DNA of 64,000 bases from Janthinobacterium lividum (lineage in GTDB: Bacteria > Pseudomonadota > Gammaproteobacteria > Burkholderiales > Burkholderiaceae_D), in the NCBI RefSeq assembly GCF_034424625.1, contig NZ_CP139976.1, positions 1,984,001 through 2,048,000 on the forward strand. The letters are read 5' to 3'. Both the position numbers and the translations under genes were made by a program. The notes under the pieces were generated by a model, which had not been told where the DNA came from, made no database searches, and saw nothing but the letters and a program-made list of their open reading frames with translations. Shown here in pieces: positions 1 to 9,300 of this stretch (its first letter is position 1; each line of letters starts with the position of its first letter).

Positions 1-435
1 CAGCGCGCTGGCGGCGTCCGATAAATGCAGGAACTGGCGCGGCGCGTGGCTGTGCGACTCCTCGAATTCGAAGAAGGGCACCGTGCCCACGCGGTAGCGC
101 GAGCTGTGCAAAAACAGGGCTTTCCCATGCGGGTTGGCGCGCAGCCATGCCTCGAACACGCCCTGGCCCAGGCCGACGGCCGTTTCCGCCATGGCGATGA
201 AGACCACGGGACCGGGCAGGCTGGGGGGGATCTGCGCGGCCAGGTCGTCGTGGATGGCTTGCATGGCGCGCGGCGTGACGGGCCAGTGCTTGCCCAGCAC
301 CTTGGACAAAAACAGGAAGCCCCGCTTGGCGTTGGCGCGCGCGGCAAAGCCGATCAGCCAGTCCAGCGGAAAGCGCGCCTCGTCCACTTTCAAGGTCAGC
401 TCGCCCGTGGGCATCTGCTGCTTGACGATGTTCAT
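1..435 (-). CDS. Phosphoribosyltransferase-like protein of the Ter stress module (3' part beyond window)
   Basis: The first 145 codons are inside the window; the gene runs off the left edge. Its ATG overlaps the TGA of the upstream ATP-grasp gene in an ATGA arrangement, so the two are probably translationally coupled. The protein begins MNIVKQQMPTGELTLKV and has the PRTase-like stretch VVFIAMAETAVGLGQGV at about residues 72-88, followed by LFLHSSRYRV. This resembles the PRTase_2 type that accompanies ter genes, where it is proposed to help make a nucleoside-like metabolite together with the ATP-grasp enzyme. The family assignment is from recall and the catalytic end is not visible. No signal peptide or membrane segment is seen. 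Confidence 0.6.
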   Translation of the reverse strand, partial: MNIVKQQMPTGELTLKVDEARFPLDWLIGFAARANAKRGFLFLSKVLGKHWPVTPRAMQAIHDDLAAQIPPSLPGPVVFIAMAETAVGLGQGVFEAWLRANPHGKALFLHSSRYRVGTVPFFEFEESHSHAPRQFLHLSDAASAL

Positions 436-1469
436 GGCAGCTCCACGGCGTAGGCGGCTTCGCCCACGCGCATGCCTTCGTGGATGGCGGGCACGGTGAG
501 CTTGTCAAAGCCCTGGTCGAAACCGGCCAGCGCCAGGTAGGGCAGGTTCGGGCCGGCAGCGCACGCCATGCCGATGCCGCCCGACATGCGCGGGTTGATT
601 TCCAGCAGCGCCAGGCCATTCGCGCCTTCGCGGAACTGGATGTTGAAGACGCCATTCAGGCGGTAGTCGCGCGCCAGTTTGTCGCAGGCTGCCAGCAAGT
701 CGTCGCGCAGTTCGATCAGCTGGCCGCTGCCGCCCCCGTGCAGCTTCTTGCGCGGCACGGCGCAAACGAGCTTGCCCTGGTCGGCGACGCAGTCGGCGCT
801 GTATTCGTGGCCGTCGAGGTATTCCATCAGCAGCAGGGTCTTGAACGATGCCATCTGCGCCAGGCCGCTGCGCAGCTCTTGCGCATTGATCTGGTAGGCG
901 GCGCCGGCCAGCAGCAGCTGGGCGCTGGTGCGCTCTTCATCGAGAATGGCAAAGCCCAGGGCATACACGGATTCGGACGGCTTGATGCACAGCTTGCGAT
1001 GCAGCGGACGCAGTTCGGCGTAGGCGGCGTCGTATTCTGCGATCGTGGTGACGGCGCGGTAGTCGGCCGGGCGCGCCATGGACAGATCGAGTCCGTCGCA
1101 GAAGCGCGCCTTGTCGTGCATCAAATTCAGGGTGTCTTCGCTGGCCACGCTGAGCACGCGCGTGCCGATGGCGGCGAAGCGCGCGCTGGCGCTGCCGATC
1201 AGGCCCGCTTCCTTGCCGGGCCAGAAAATCGTGATGCCCCGCTCGCGGCAGAATTCCAGGCACCACTCGACATAATTGAGGCCCGTCAGTCCCGACGGTT
1301 CGACCGCGTATTCGTGGGCCGACAAAAAGGCGGCCGCGTGCGCGTTCGTATTGCTGCACACGATGTGGTAGCGGGGCGCGCCGCTAGTCGCGGCCATGTC
1401 GGCCTCGCGGATCAGGCGCATGGCCGTGCCGACCGAGGAAAATGTTTTGTTGAACCAGACTCTTTGCAT
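432..1469 (-). CDS. ATP-grasp domain enzyme of the Ter-associated biosynthetic module
   Basis: A 345-residue soluble protein. The ATP-grasp fold is indicated by a central lysine motif LCIKPSESVYALG (around 160-172), the lid region VPRKKLHGGGSG, and the magnesium-binding LLEINPRMSGGIG near residue 300. ATP-grasp enzymes join a carboxylate to an amine or thiol through an acyl-phosphate; the substrate here is unknown. It sits between an AIM24-like gene and a phosphoribosyltransferase that overlaps its stop codon, downstream of terC and terD in the same direction. That order matches the biosynthetic module described for ter stress systems. The ATG at 1469 has only a weak Shine-Dalgarno. Confident in the fold, unsure of the reaction. 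Confidence 0.75.
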   Translation of the reverse strand: MQRVWFNKTFSSVGTAMRLIREADMAATSGAPRYHIVCSNTNAHAAAFLSAHEYAVEPSGLTGLNYVEWCLEFCRERGITIFWPGKEAGLIGSASARFAAIGTRVLSVASEDTLNLMHDKARFCDGLDLSMARPADYRAVTTIAEYDAAYAELRPLHRKLCIKPSESVYALGFAILDEERTSAQLLLAGAAYQINAQELRSGLAQMASFKTLLLMEYLDGHEYSADCVADQGKLVCAVPRKKLHGGGSGQLIELRDDLLAACDKLARDYRLNGVFNIQFREGANGLALLEINPRMSGGIGMACAAGPNLPYLALAGFDQGFDKLTVPAIHEGMRVGEAAYAVELP

Positions 1470-1634
1470 GTACGGGGACCGGGTAAAGAAAGGGAAAGCC
1501 GCGCGCAGGTGCGCGCGCGGGGAGTCTAACCAGCCAGACTTAACCTGGCCTTAGAATTTTTTTGAACAACAATGTTGAACAACAAACTAGCAGCGCTTTT
1601 GGTACCTGCGCATGGCAGGTATGCTCACGAGAAC

Positions 1635-2351
1635 TTAGCCAGCTTTGCCGGAGGCAGTCCATTTCAGGAAGGCGTCGCGGTTGCGCGAGCAGATGAACAC
1701 CTTGCCCGAGCCGGAAAAGCGCAGCACGATGCCTTCGCCGCTGGTGACGCTATTGACGATATTGCCGAGGAAGCCGCCGATGCCGCCGCCGCTGGCGCCG
1801 CCGCCCGTGGTCACGGAAATCTCGTATTTCAGGCTGTTGTCCCAGCATACGACGTGGGAATTGTCGATCACGACATCCTTGCCCGGCTCGACGTCGAGCT
1901 GGAACATGGAGCCAAAGCCCGACACCACCACCTGGCCCGTGCCGGCCGTCTCCATGACGAAGAAGCCGCCCGACTGGGCGAACAAGGCGTTGCCGATGCT
2001 TTGCGTGCGCACTTTCATTTCCGTGCCCGAGGTGGCGGCGACAAAGGCGCCGTCGTTGAGCAGGTACTGGCGCGCGCCCACGTCGACCACTTCGATGGCG
2101 CCCGGCAGGGTGGGCGAGAGCAGGCAATCGCCGCTGCCGCGCACCGCTTCGATATGCTGCTGGAAGAACGATTCGCCATTCGCGAAGCGGCGCATGATGG
2201 CGCTGCCCAGGCCGCCCGTCATCTTGCCTTTCAAGTCCAGCGCCGTTTCCATCATCACCATCGCGTCGGATTCGCAATAGATGGTTTCGCCCTGTTTCAT
2301 GCTGACGTGGAGGAAAGGATCGACGTCGCCCGTGACACTAAATACTGGCAT
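1635..2351 (-). CDS. AIM24/TIGR00266 family protein
   Basis: A 238-residue protein without signal peptide or hydrophobic helix. It has the features of the AIM24/TIGR00266 family: an early GETIYCESDAMVMME segment, a middle stretch of short beta strands (VVIDNSHVVCWDNSL), and a glycine-rich TTGGGASGGGIGGFLGN segment at about 182-198 before a GEGIVLRFSGSGKVFICSR strand pair. The family forms a beta-rich barrel-like fold of unknown function in bacteria. The start is supported by GGAG seven bases upstream. An intrinsic terminator at 2363-2393 lies directly before that ribosome binding site, so expression from terD must read through it or start separately. Part of the ter gene group by position. 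Confidence 0.75.
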   Translation of the reverse strand: MPVFSVTGDVDPFLHVSMKQGETIYCESDAMVMMETALDLKGKMTGGLGSAIMRRFANGESFFQQHIEAVRGSGDCLLSPTLPGAIEVVDVGARQYLLNDGAFVAATSGTEMKVRTQSIGNALFAQSGGFFVMETAGTGQVVVSGFGSMFQLDVEPGKDVVIDNSHVVCWDNSLKYEISVTTGGGASGGGIGGFLGNIVNSVTSGEGIVLRFSGSGKVFICSRNRDAFLKWTASGKAG

Positions 2352-2362
2352 GATAAATCTCC

Positions 2363-2393
2363 AAAAAAAAGCCGCCTGAACTGTGCAGGCGGC
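2363..2393 (-). terminator. Intrinsic terminator between terD and the AIM24-like gene
   Basis: On the minus strand an 8-bp GC-rich stem (GCCGCCTG/CAGGCGGC, 7-nt loop) is followed directly by eight T residues, a textbook rho-independent terminator. Its T-tract ends one base before the GGAG ribosome binding site of the AIM24-like gene. Confidence 0.85.
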
Positions 2394-2415
2394 AGTGATG
2401 ATACGACACTAGTCC

Positions 2416-2457
2416 AATTCACCGCAGAAAGCCAGGCAGGCTTTCTGCGTGTGAATT
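2416..2457 (-). repeat. Long hairpin directly behind terD
   Basis: An 18-bp stem with a single bulge: AATTCAC plus CGCAGAAAGCC pairs with GGCTTTCTGCG plus GTGAATT around an AGGCA loop. It begins immediately after the terD stop codon and precedes the terminator at 2363-2393. It has no T-tract of its own, so it may stabilise the terD mRNA 3' end or assist termination. Confidence 0.6.
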
Positions 2458-3033
2458 TTAGGCGTTGACGCCGAACGAGCGGGCCAGTGGGCCCAGGCCG
2501 CCGTTGAAGCCCTGGCCGATAGCCTTGAACTTCCATTCGCCGTTGTAGCGGTAGATTTCGCCAAAGATCATCGCCGTTTCCGTCGAGCTGTCTTCGGACA
2601 GGTCGTAGCGGGCGATTTCTTTTTCGCCTTCCGCGTTCAGGCAGCGGATGAAGGCTTTCGAGACCATGCCGAAGTTCTGGCGGCGCGCGTCGGCATCGTG
2701 AATGGTGACGGTGATGCTGATGCGATCGATGTCGGCCGGCACGCGCGACAGGTCGATTTCGATGCGCTCATCGTCGCCTTCGCCTTCGCCCGTGGTGTTG
2801 TCGCCCGTGTGGACGACGGAACCGTCGGTCGACTTCAGGTTGTTGTAGAAGATGAAGTCAGAGTCGCCACGGACTTTGCCGTCGCTTTTCAGGAGGAAAG
2901 CGCTGCCGTCAAGGTCGAAGGTGGCGCCGTCCGTCGAACGAGGATCCCAGCCGAGGCCGACGATGATCTTCTTCAGGTTCGGTGCTTCCTTGCTCAGGTT
3001 GACGTTGCCGCCTTTTTGCAAACTGATTGCCAT
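2458..3033 (-). CDS. terD: TerD family calcium-binding stress protein
   Basis: The start is the ATG at 3033, which gives the canonical [15 protein letters not shown] beginning and has GGAG nine bases upstream; longer in-frame starts are unlikely. The 191-residue protein carries the family's repeated acidic calcium-binding features: [10 protein letters not shown] (about 39-48), DFIFYNN, and [13 protein letters not shown] with DLSRVPADI following. TerD proteins are cytosolic calcium binders linked to tellurite, phage and oxidative or DNA stress, acting with the membrane protein TerC. It lies 100 bp downstream of terC on the same strand. Only one TerD paralogue is visible; terB, terA or terZ, if present, would lie outside the window. 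Confidence 0.93.
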   Translation of the reverse strand: MAISLQKGGNVNLSKEAPNLKKIIVGLGWDPRSTDGATFDLDGSAFLLKSDGKVRGDSDFIFYNNLKSTDGSVVHTGDNTTGEGEGDDERIEIDLSRVPADIDRISITVTIHDADARRQNFGMVSKAFIRCLNAEGEKEIARYDLSEDSSTETAMIFGEIYRYNGEWKFKAIGQGFNGGLGPLARSFGVNA

Positions 3034-3133
3034 GTGGTGCTCCTTTTTAATAAATAACTCAAACATGCCTTCATGGGATGAGCGCAAGGCGCTCGTGCCA
3101 TTACTCTCTCAATTGGGGGCGGAACCCCCGATT

Positions 3134-4216
3134 TCAAGCTTGTGCCGCGTGCCGTTTGCGATAGCGCAAGGATGACCACAGCGAGACCAGGATGAAGGCC
3201 ACGCCCGACAGGCCCGTGAACCACTCCGGAATATGGTACTTGACGGACGCCAGCATGATCAAGGCCAGGATGCCGATCGCATAATGGGCGCCGTGCTCCA
3301 GGTAAACGAATTCGTCCAGGGTACCCTTGTGCACCAGGTACACCGTCATCGAACGCACGAACATGGCGCCGATGGCCAGGCCCAGCATGATGATGACGAC
3401 GTCGTTGGTGATGGCGAACGCGCCGATCACGCCATCAAAGCTGAACGAGGCGTCCAGCACTTCCAGGTACAGGAAGCCGCCGATACTGCCGCGCGCCACC
3501 GTTTTTACCAGGTCGCCATTGCCGTTCCTGGCCGGCGCGGCGCCTTCTTCTGCGTCATCCTGCAAGTCCGGTTCGCCTTCTTCCAGCAAGCCGCTGATCC
3601 AGTTCACGCCGATGTAGACGGCGATGCCGACGATGCCTGAAGCGAGCACGCTGTACTTTTCATCCACAGGGCCCATCGCCACGCAGGCGGCCACGGCGCC
3701 CATGGTGATCAGCACGGCCAGGCTTTCGGTGCCCAGCGCATTGACTTTTTCCTCGGCCCAGCCCAGCCAGTGCAACTCCTTCTCATCGTCGAACAGGAAG
3801 TTCAGGAACACCAGCAACAGGAAGGCGCCGCCGAAGGCCGCCACTTGCGCATGGTTGTCCGTCAGGTGCTTGGCATACACGTCCGGCGTCGTGGTGGCCA
3901 TGGTCCACACGTCGACCAGACCCAGGCCCGTGGCGACGGAAACGATGACCAACGGAAACAGCAGCCGCATGCCGAAGACGGCCACGAGGATACCGACCGT
4001 CAAGAACAGTTTTTGCCAGAACTCATTCCAGTGACGCAAGACCGATGCATTCACCACGGCATTGTCGAACGACAGCGACACTTCCATGATGCCCAGCACG
4101 CCCGTGATCCACAGCGCCTGGATCATGCCTGACATGCCGCCATGGCTGTACCCCCACCAGCCTGACACTGCCATCAGGATAAAAGTGACTAAAAAGGAAA
4201 TTCTGAAATGCCGCAT
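3134..4216 (-). CDS. TerC/DUF475 family integral membrane protein
   Basis: A 360-residue polytopic inner-membrane protein with about nine hydrophobic segments. The intramembrane acidic motifs typical of TerC relatives are present: SFDNAVVN at residues 49-56 and SFDGVIGAFAITND near 235-248. A charged cytosolic loop rich in E and D (EEGEPDLQDDAEEG) splits the two halves. Length and motifs fit the DUF475 branch of the TerC superfamily, which is associated with metal export or with anchoring of TerD-type complexes. First gene of the leftward ter group, divergent from the DUF212 gene. Placing it in the ter system rather than as a stand-alone metal exporter rests on the adjacent terD. Confidence 0.88.
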   Translation of the reverse strand: MRHFRISFLVTFILMAVSGWWGYSHGGMSGMIQALWITGVLGIMEVSLSFDNAVVNASVLRHWNEFWQKLFLTVGILVAVFGMRLLFPLVIVSVATGLGLVDVWTMATTTPDVYAKHLTDNHAQVAAFGGAFLLLVFLNFLFDDEKELHWLGWAEEKVNALGTESLAVLITMGAVAACVAMGPVDEKYSVLASGIVGIAVYIGVNWISGLLEEGEPDLQDDAEEGAAPARNGNGDLVKTVARGSIGGFLYLEVLDASFSFDGVIGAFAITNDVVIIMLGLAIGAMFVRSMTVYLVHKGTLDEFVYLEHGAHYAIGILALIMLASVKYHIPEWFTGLSGVAFILVSLWSSLRYRKRHAAQA

Positions 4217-4285
4217 GAGGACCCCGTTGCAAGTGTGAAAGACGTTTGATTATCCGCGCCGCTGTGCGCGCCGCACTCAGTGTTG

Positions 4286-4307
4286 ATATACGTCAATTGT
4301 TGTATAT
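4286..4307. promoter_or_regulatory. Inverted repeat in the terC/DUF212 divergent spacer (possible operator)
   Basis: ATATAC and GTATAT half-sites separated by ten bases lie in the AT-rich part of the 248-bp spacer between divergent terC and the DUF212 gene. The position suits an operator or overlapping divergent promoters, but no regulator is identified. Confidence 0.3.
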
Positions 4308-4464
4308 GCCATGATTTTATATTAGTTGCCGCCGGGGGCGGCGTTTTATAGGCTGACGATGGACAGTTCTGCTGGCGCGGATGATCTGCGATAATTGCGG
4401 CGCGCCCATCGGGCTGCCGCAGCCCCTCGCACACTTGACAGACATATATAAGAAGGAATACCCC

Positions 4465-4890
4465 GTGGATATCGCTTACCTCGTCACGCCCCTGATCACC
4501 TGGATCCTGGTCGGACCGATCAAATTCCTGATCAACAGTGTCCGCACGCGGCAATGGGCGTTCGGTCTGGTCGGCAATGGCGGCTTTCCCAGCAACCATA
4601 GCGCCGTTGTTTCCAGCATGGCCACCCTGATCGCCTTGCGCGAAGGCATAGCCCATCCCGCCTTCGGCGTGGCGGTGACCTTGGCCTTCATCGTCATCAT
4701 CGACGCCAACAGCCTGCGCCAGCACGTGGGCAAGCAGGCGGCGGCCATCAACCGCCTGGCCAAGGAAGCGGCCAGCCCGGCGCACACCTGGTTGCGCGAG
4801 CGCATGGGGCATACTCTGGTGGAAATTGCCGGCGGCCTGTGCACGGGCGTGGCGATCGGTTTCCTGATCAACACCGTTTTTGCCCGCTAA
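4465..4890 (+). CDS. DUF212 (acid phosphatase/haloperoxidase-related) membrane protein
   Basis: The GTG at 4465 is chosen as start: it has AAGGAA at a proper distance and removes an N-terminal extension that lacks family character. The 141-residue product begins with a hydrophobic segment (YLVTPLITWILVGPIKFLI), then has GGFPSNHSAVVSSMATL, the FPSxHSA signature of the divergent PAP2-related family, and IDANSLRQHVGKQA. Two further membrane helices follow. Members in plants and bacteria lack an established substrate. The gene stands alone, divergent from terC, and ends before a strong terminator. An in-frame ATG at 4381 is the alternative start. Confidence 0.8.
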   Translation: MDIAYLVTPLITWILVGPIKFLINSVRTRQWAFGLVGNGGFPSNHSAVVSSMATLIALREGIAHPAFGVAVTLAFIVIIDANSLRQHVGKQAAAINRLAKEAASPAHTWLRERMGHTLVEIAGGLCTGVAIGFLINTVFAR

Positions 4891-4899
4891 GTTCGCTTT

Positions 4900-4947
4900 C
4901 CCTGAAACGCAAAACCCCGCCTGAAGGCGGGGTTTTGCGTTTCAGGG
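4900..4947. terminator. Strong hairpin terminator after the DUF212 gene
   Basis: A perfect 22-bp stem with a four-base loop: CCCTGAAACGCAAAACCCCGCC pairs with its exact complement, and TTTTGC lies within the 3' arm. It begins nine bases after the DUF212 stop codon. Confidence 0.8.
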
Positions 4948-5130
4948 CGTAAAAACTACGTTTCATCCATTCATTAAAGCATTACAGGAAGCCGCCGATT
5001 GACATGCCCGGACACGCTCATGGATACTTTGGCGCTTGTGGTTTTAATAAAAATATTATGCTTGCTATCGCTTGCAGCCCTATCCGGGCCGCAGCAACGG
5101 TAGTGGTGCTATCTATCCGGAGAATTACCC

Positions 5131-6306
5131 ATGTTGCGCAAAACCCTGTTTGTTCTGGCAATCGCTTCCGCCCTGGCCGCCTGCGGCAAAGAGTCCAAAG
5201 ATCCTGGCAAAGGCGCTGGCAAGGGGGGCAAGGAACAGGCGGGCGCTGCCGTCAATCTGCTGGTATCCCCGGAAGACCTGCTGACCATCCAGAGCAATGC
5301 GCTGGCATCGGGGCCTGTCATCACCGGTTCCGTGCAGCCTGAGCGCAATGCGGACTTGCGCGCCGAAGTGTCGGCCGTGGTGATCCAGGTCATGAAGGAA
5401 AATGGCGAAGTGGTCAAACGGGGCGACGTGCTGGTGCGCCTGGACGAAACGTCCATCCGCGACGGCCTCAATTCGGCCGAGGAAGCCAGCCGCGCCGCCA
5501 GCCAGGTGCTGGAGCAGTCCGAACGCATGTTCCAGCGCATGAAAACCCTGCGCGCCTCGGGCATGACGTCGACACAGGCGCTGGAAGACGCGGAAATCCG
5601 CCGCAACAATGCGCAAAGCGACCTGTCCGCCGCGAAAAGCCGCGCTGTGCAAGCCCGCCAGCAGCTGCAGCGCACCCTCGTGCGCGCACCGTTCGACGGC
5701 ATCGTGAGCGAGCGCAAGGTTTCGAGTGGCGATACGGCGCAAATCGGCAAGGAATTGATCAAGGTCATCGATCCAACCAGCATGCGCCTTGAAGGCCTGG
5801 TGTCGGCCGACAAGATCGGCGTCGTCAAGGTGGGCCAGCCCGTGCTGTTCCGCATCAATGGTTATCCGGGACAGGATTTCGCGGGCAAGGTGCGCCGCGT
5901 CGATCCGGCCGCCAACGCCGTCACGCGCCAGGTGGCCGTGCTCGTCGATTTCAATGACAAGGAACAACCGCGCGTGGCCGGCCTGTATGCGGAAGGCCGT
6001 ATCGAGACGGAAACCGTCAGCGCGCTGATGATCCCCGACTCGGCCCTGGTGAAGGCGGGCGACGTCACGTACACGTGGAAAGTCAAGGACAAGGCCTTGC
6101 ATAAAGTCAACTTGCGCATCGGCGCGCGCGACGTGCGCACGGGCCAGTGGGAAGTGCAAAGCGGCTTGGCCAGCGGCGATACCGTGCTGCGCACTCCGGG
6201 CTCGACCTTCAAGGATGGCCAGAAAGTGGAATTGACGGCCGCCAAGGCCGTGCCTGCAGCCGCCGTGGCCAGCAGCAGCACCGCCGTTGCCGGTAAAGGA
6301 AACTAA
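5131..6306 (+). CDS. RND efflux periplasmic adaptor (membrane fusion lipoprotein)
   Basis: A 391-residue lipoprotein precursor: signal peptide with LAACG lipobox (acylated Cys18), then a Gly/Lys-rich linker. It shows the usual adaptor order: first half of the biotinyl-lipoyl domain (SAVVIQVMKENGEVVKRGDVLVRLDE), alpha-helical hairpin (about 115-175), second lipoyl half (TLVRAPFDGIVSERKVSSGD), beta-barrel domain and membrane-proximal domain. It links the inner-membrane pump encoded 3 bp downstream to an outer-membrane channel. No outer-membrane factor gene follows, so an unlinked TolC/OprM-type partner is likely. Substrate is unknown; sequence alone does not separate drug efflux from other cargos. 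Confidence 0.92.
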   Translation: MLRKTLFVLAIASALAACGKESKDPGKGAGKGGKEQAGAAVNLLVSPEDLLTIQSNALASGPVITGSVQPERNADLRAEVSAVVIQVMKENGEVVKRGDVLVRLDETSIRDGLNSAEEASRAASQVLEQSERMFQRMKTLRASGMTSTQALEDAEIRRNNAQSDLSAAKSRAVQARQQLQRTLVRAPFDGIVSERKVSSGDTAQIGKELIKVIDPTSMRLEGLVSADKIGVVKVGQPVLFRINGYPGQDFAGKVRRVDPAANAVTRQVAVLVDFNDKEQPRVAGLYAEGRIETETVSALMIPDSALVKAGDVTYTWKVKDKALHKVNLRIGARDVRTGQWEVQSGLASGDTVLRTPGSTFKDGQKVELTAAKAVPAAAVASSSTAVAGKGN

Positions 6307-6309
6307 GCC

Positions 6310-9300
6310 ATGTTCCTTTCCGATTTCAGTATCAAGCGGCCCACCGCCACCATCGTCCTGATCCTGGCCATGATGTGCGTCGGCTTGCTGGCGCTCAAGA
6401 AACTGCGCGTCAACCAGAACCCGGACGTCGAAGTGCCCTTCATCGTCGTCAGCATCCCTTACCCTGGCGCATCGCCCGACACGGTCGAGCGCGAAGTGGT
6501 GAACCGCCTGGAAAAGTCCTTGCAAAGCATTTCCGGCGTGACCGAAGTCAACAGCGATTCAAATGAAGGTTCGGCCAGTATCTTCCTGAAGTTTTCCTTC
6601 AATACCAACCTGATCGAAGCATCCGACAATATCCGCAATGCGATTGCCGCCGTGCGCTACAAGTTGCCGACGGAAATGCGCGAGCCTATCTTGCAGCGCA
6701 TCGACCCGGCTGCCGAGCCCATCATGCAACTGGCGCTGTCGTCGAATACGCAAAGCCATGCGGAAATTTCGCGCCTGGCCGAAGACGTGCTGTCGGACCG
6801 CTTCCGCACCGTCGATGGCGTGGCGCTGGTCAATGTGGGCGGTTCGCTGAAACGCGAGCTGTCCGTGCTGCTGCGGGCAGAAAAATTGCGTGAATACAAT
6901 GTGTCCGTCAGCGATGTCGTCACCGCCTTGCGTAACCAGAACACGAATGCGCCCGTGGGCAAGGTGCGCGGTATCCTGGACGAGAAAAGCATCCGTCTGG
7001 TGGGCCGCATCGAATCTCCAAGCGACTTCGAGAAAGTGGTGATCAAGCGGCGTGGCGAGGAAATCGTGCGCCTGGCGCAAGTGGCCACCATCGAAGATGG
7101 CTTTGCCGAAGTCAATAGCCTGAGCATGCGCAGCGGCAAGCCGAACGTGGGCATTTCGATCACCCGCGTGCGCGACGCGTCCACCGTCAGCGTGGCCAAC
7201 AAGATCCGCGACATGGTGGCGGAAATCAACAAGACCTTGCCGAAAGGCACGATCCTGCAAGTGACGCGCGACGGCGGCGAAAACGCCCAGCATAGCTTGA
7301 ACAACGTGATCGAATCGCTGGTACTGGGCGCCGTGCTGACGATTTTCGTCGTCTACGCCTTCCTGAACTCGTGGCGTTCGACCCTGATCACGGCGCTGAG
7401 CCTGCCGACGTCCGTGATTGCCGCCTTCATTGCCGTGTGGCTGTGCGGCTTTACCCTGAACTTCATGACCTTGCTGGGCCTGTCGCTGGCCATCGGCGTG
7501 CTGATCGATGACGCCATCGTCGTGCGCGAAAATATCGTGCGCCACATGCAGATGGGCAAGGACCGCCGCACGGCCGCGCTGGAAGGCACGGCCGAGATCG
7601 GCATGGCCGTGGCCGCCACGACCTTCTCCATCATCGCCGTCTTCATTCCCGTGGCCTTCATGCCCGGCATCTCTGGCGAATGGTTCCGCCCGTTTGCCTT
7701 GACGGTGACGTGCTCGGTGCTCGTCAGCCTGGGCATCTCGTTTACGCTCGACCCGATGCTGTCGGCCTACTGGGGCGACCCGGTCGAGGAACACTCGGCG
7801 CCGAAAAAGGGCATCGGCCGCGTGCTGGAAAAATTCAACCACTGGTTCGACCATCAGGCCGACCGCTATGGCCGCGTGATCGCCTGGGCCCTGCATCACC
7901 GCCGCTGGATGGCCGTCATCGCCTTCGGCAGCCTGGTGGGCGCCATTGTCCTGCACTCTACGCATGGCGGCACGAGTTTCTTGCCGGCATCCGATTCGGG
8001 CAATCTGATGATCAATGTGCGCACGCCATCGTCGAGCAGCATCGAGTATTCGCGTTTGAAACTGGAAGCGGCGGCCGTGCTGGCGCGTACCTTGCCTGAA
8101 ACCAAGGATACCAACAGCTCCATCAATGCCGGCGGCGGACGGGTATATGTCGACATCGGCAAGCGCAACACCCGCAAGCGTTCGGCCAAGGAAATCGCCG
8201 TCGAGCTGCGCGAGAAGATGTCGCGCCTGGTGGGCGCCGAGTACGTGGTGCAGGATGACTTGAGCAATGGTTCGCAAAAGCCGATCCAGGTGGAATTCAC
8301 GGGTCCGGATTCGCGTAAACTCATGGAGATCACGAACGCCTATATGGACAAGCTGCGCGCCATTCCTGGCGCCGTCGACGTGGGCCTGTCCGAGCAAGAT
8401 CCGAAGAACGAGCTGCAGATCGAGCTCAATCGCGGCCTGGCCAACTCGATGGGTATTTCCGTCAATGACGCGGCGCAATCGTTGCGCGTGGCATTCGCCG
8501 GCGTGGAAGTGGGCGACTGGGTCGATCCGACGGGCGAGACGCGCGACGTGGCCGTGCGCCTGCATCCCGATGACCGCGTGGCATCGGAAAACATCGAGCG
8601 CCTGCCGATCAGCGTGACGGGCACGTCGCAAATGGTGCCGCTCGACCAGATCGCTACCATTACCATGGGCAAGGGCCCGTCCGGCATCGAGCACAAGAAT
8701 GGCAAGCGCACGATCACCGTGTCGGCCAATGCGCAAGGTCGCTCGAACGGCGAAGTGACGAGCGACGCCATGAAGCTGGCCAACTCCATCGACTTCCCGC
8801 CCGGCTATGGCCTGGCGCTGGGCGGCGCTGGCCAGGACCAGCAAGAGCTGTTCACGGAAATGCTGATCGCGCTGGTGATGGGTATCGGCCTGATGTATTT
8901 GATCCTGGTGATGCAGTTTGGTTCATTTACGGCGCCGGTGGCCGTGATGATGTCCTTGCCGCTGAGTCTGATCGGCGTGGTGGTGGCGCTGGTGATCACG
9001 AACAACACCCTCAACCTGATGAGCTTTATCGGCATCATCATGCTGATGGGCCTGGTCGCCAAGAACGCCATCCTGCTGCTGGACGCGGCGCGCAAGCGCG
9101 AGGAAGAGGGGCATGGCCGCGAAGACGCGCTGATGTATGCGGGCCGCATGCGTCTGCGTCCCATCCTGATGACGACGTTCGCGCTGATCGCGGGCATGTT
9201 CCCCGTGGCGCTGGGCCTGGGCGAGGGTGGCGAGTTCTACCGTCCATTGGCGATCGCCATCATCGGCGGCACCATCACCTCGACGATTTTGACCCTGCTG

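Noticed and set aside
6559..8844. Long open frame of 761 codons on the minus strand
   Set aside because: It is antisense to the RND permease, His/Arg-rich without family features, a product of high third-position GC.
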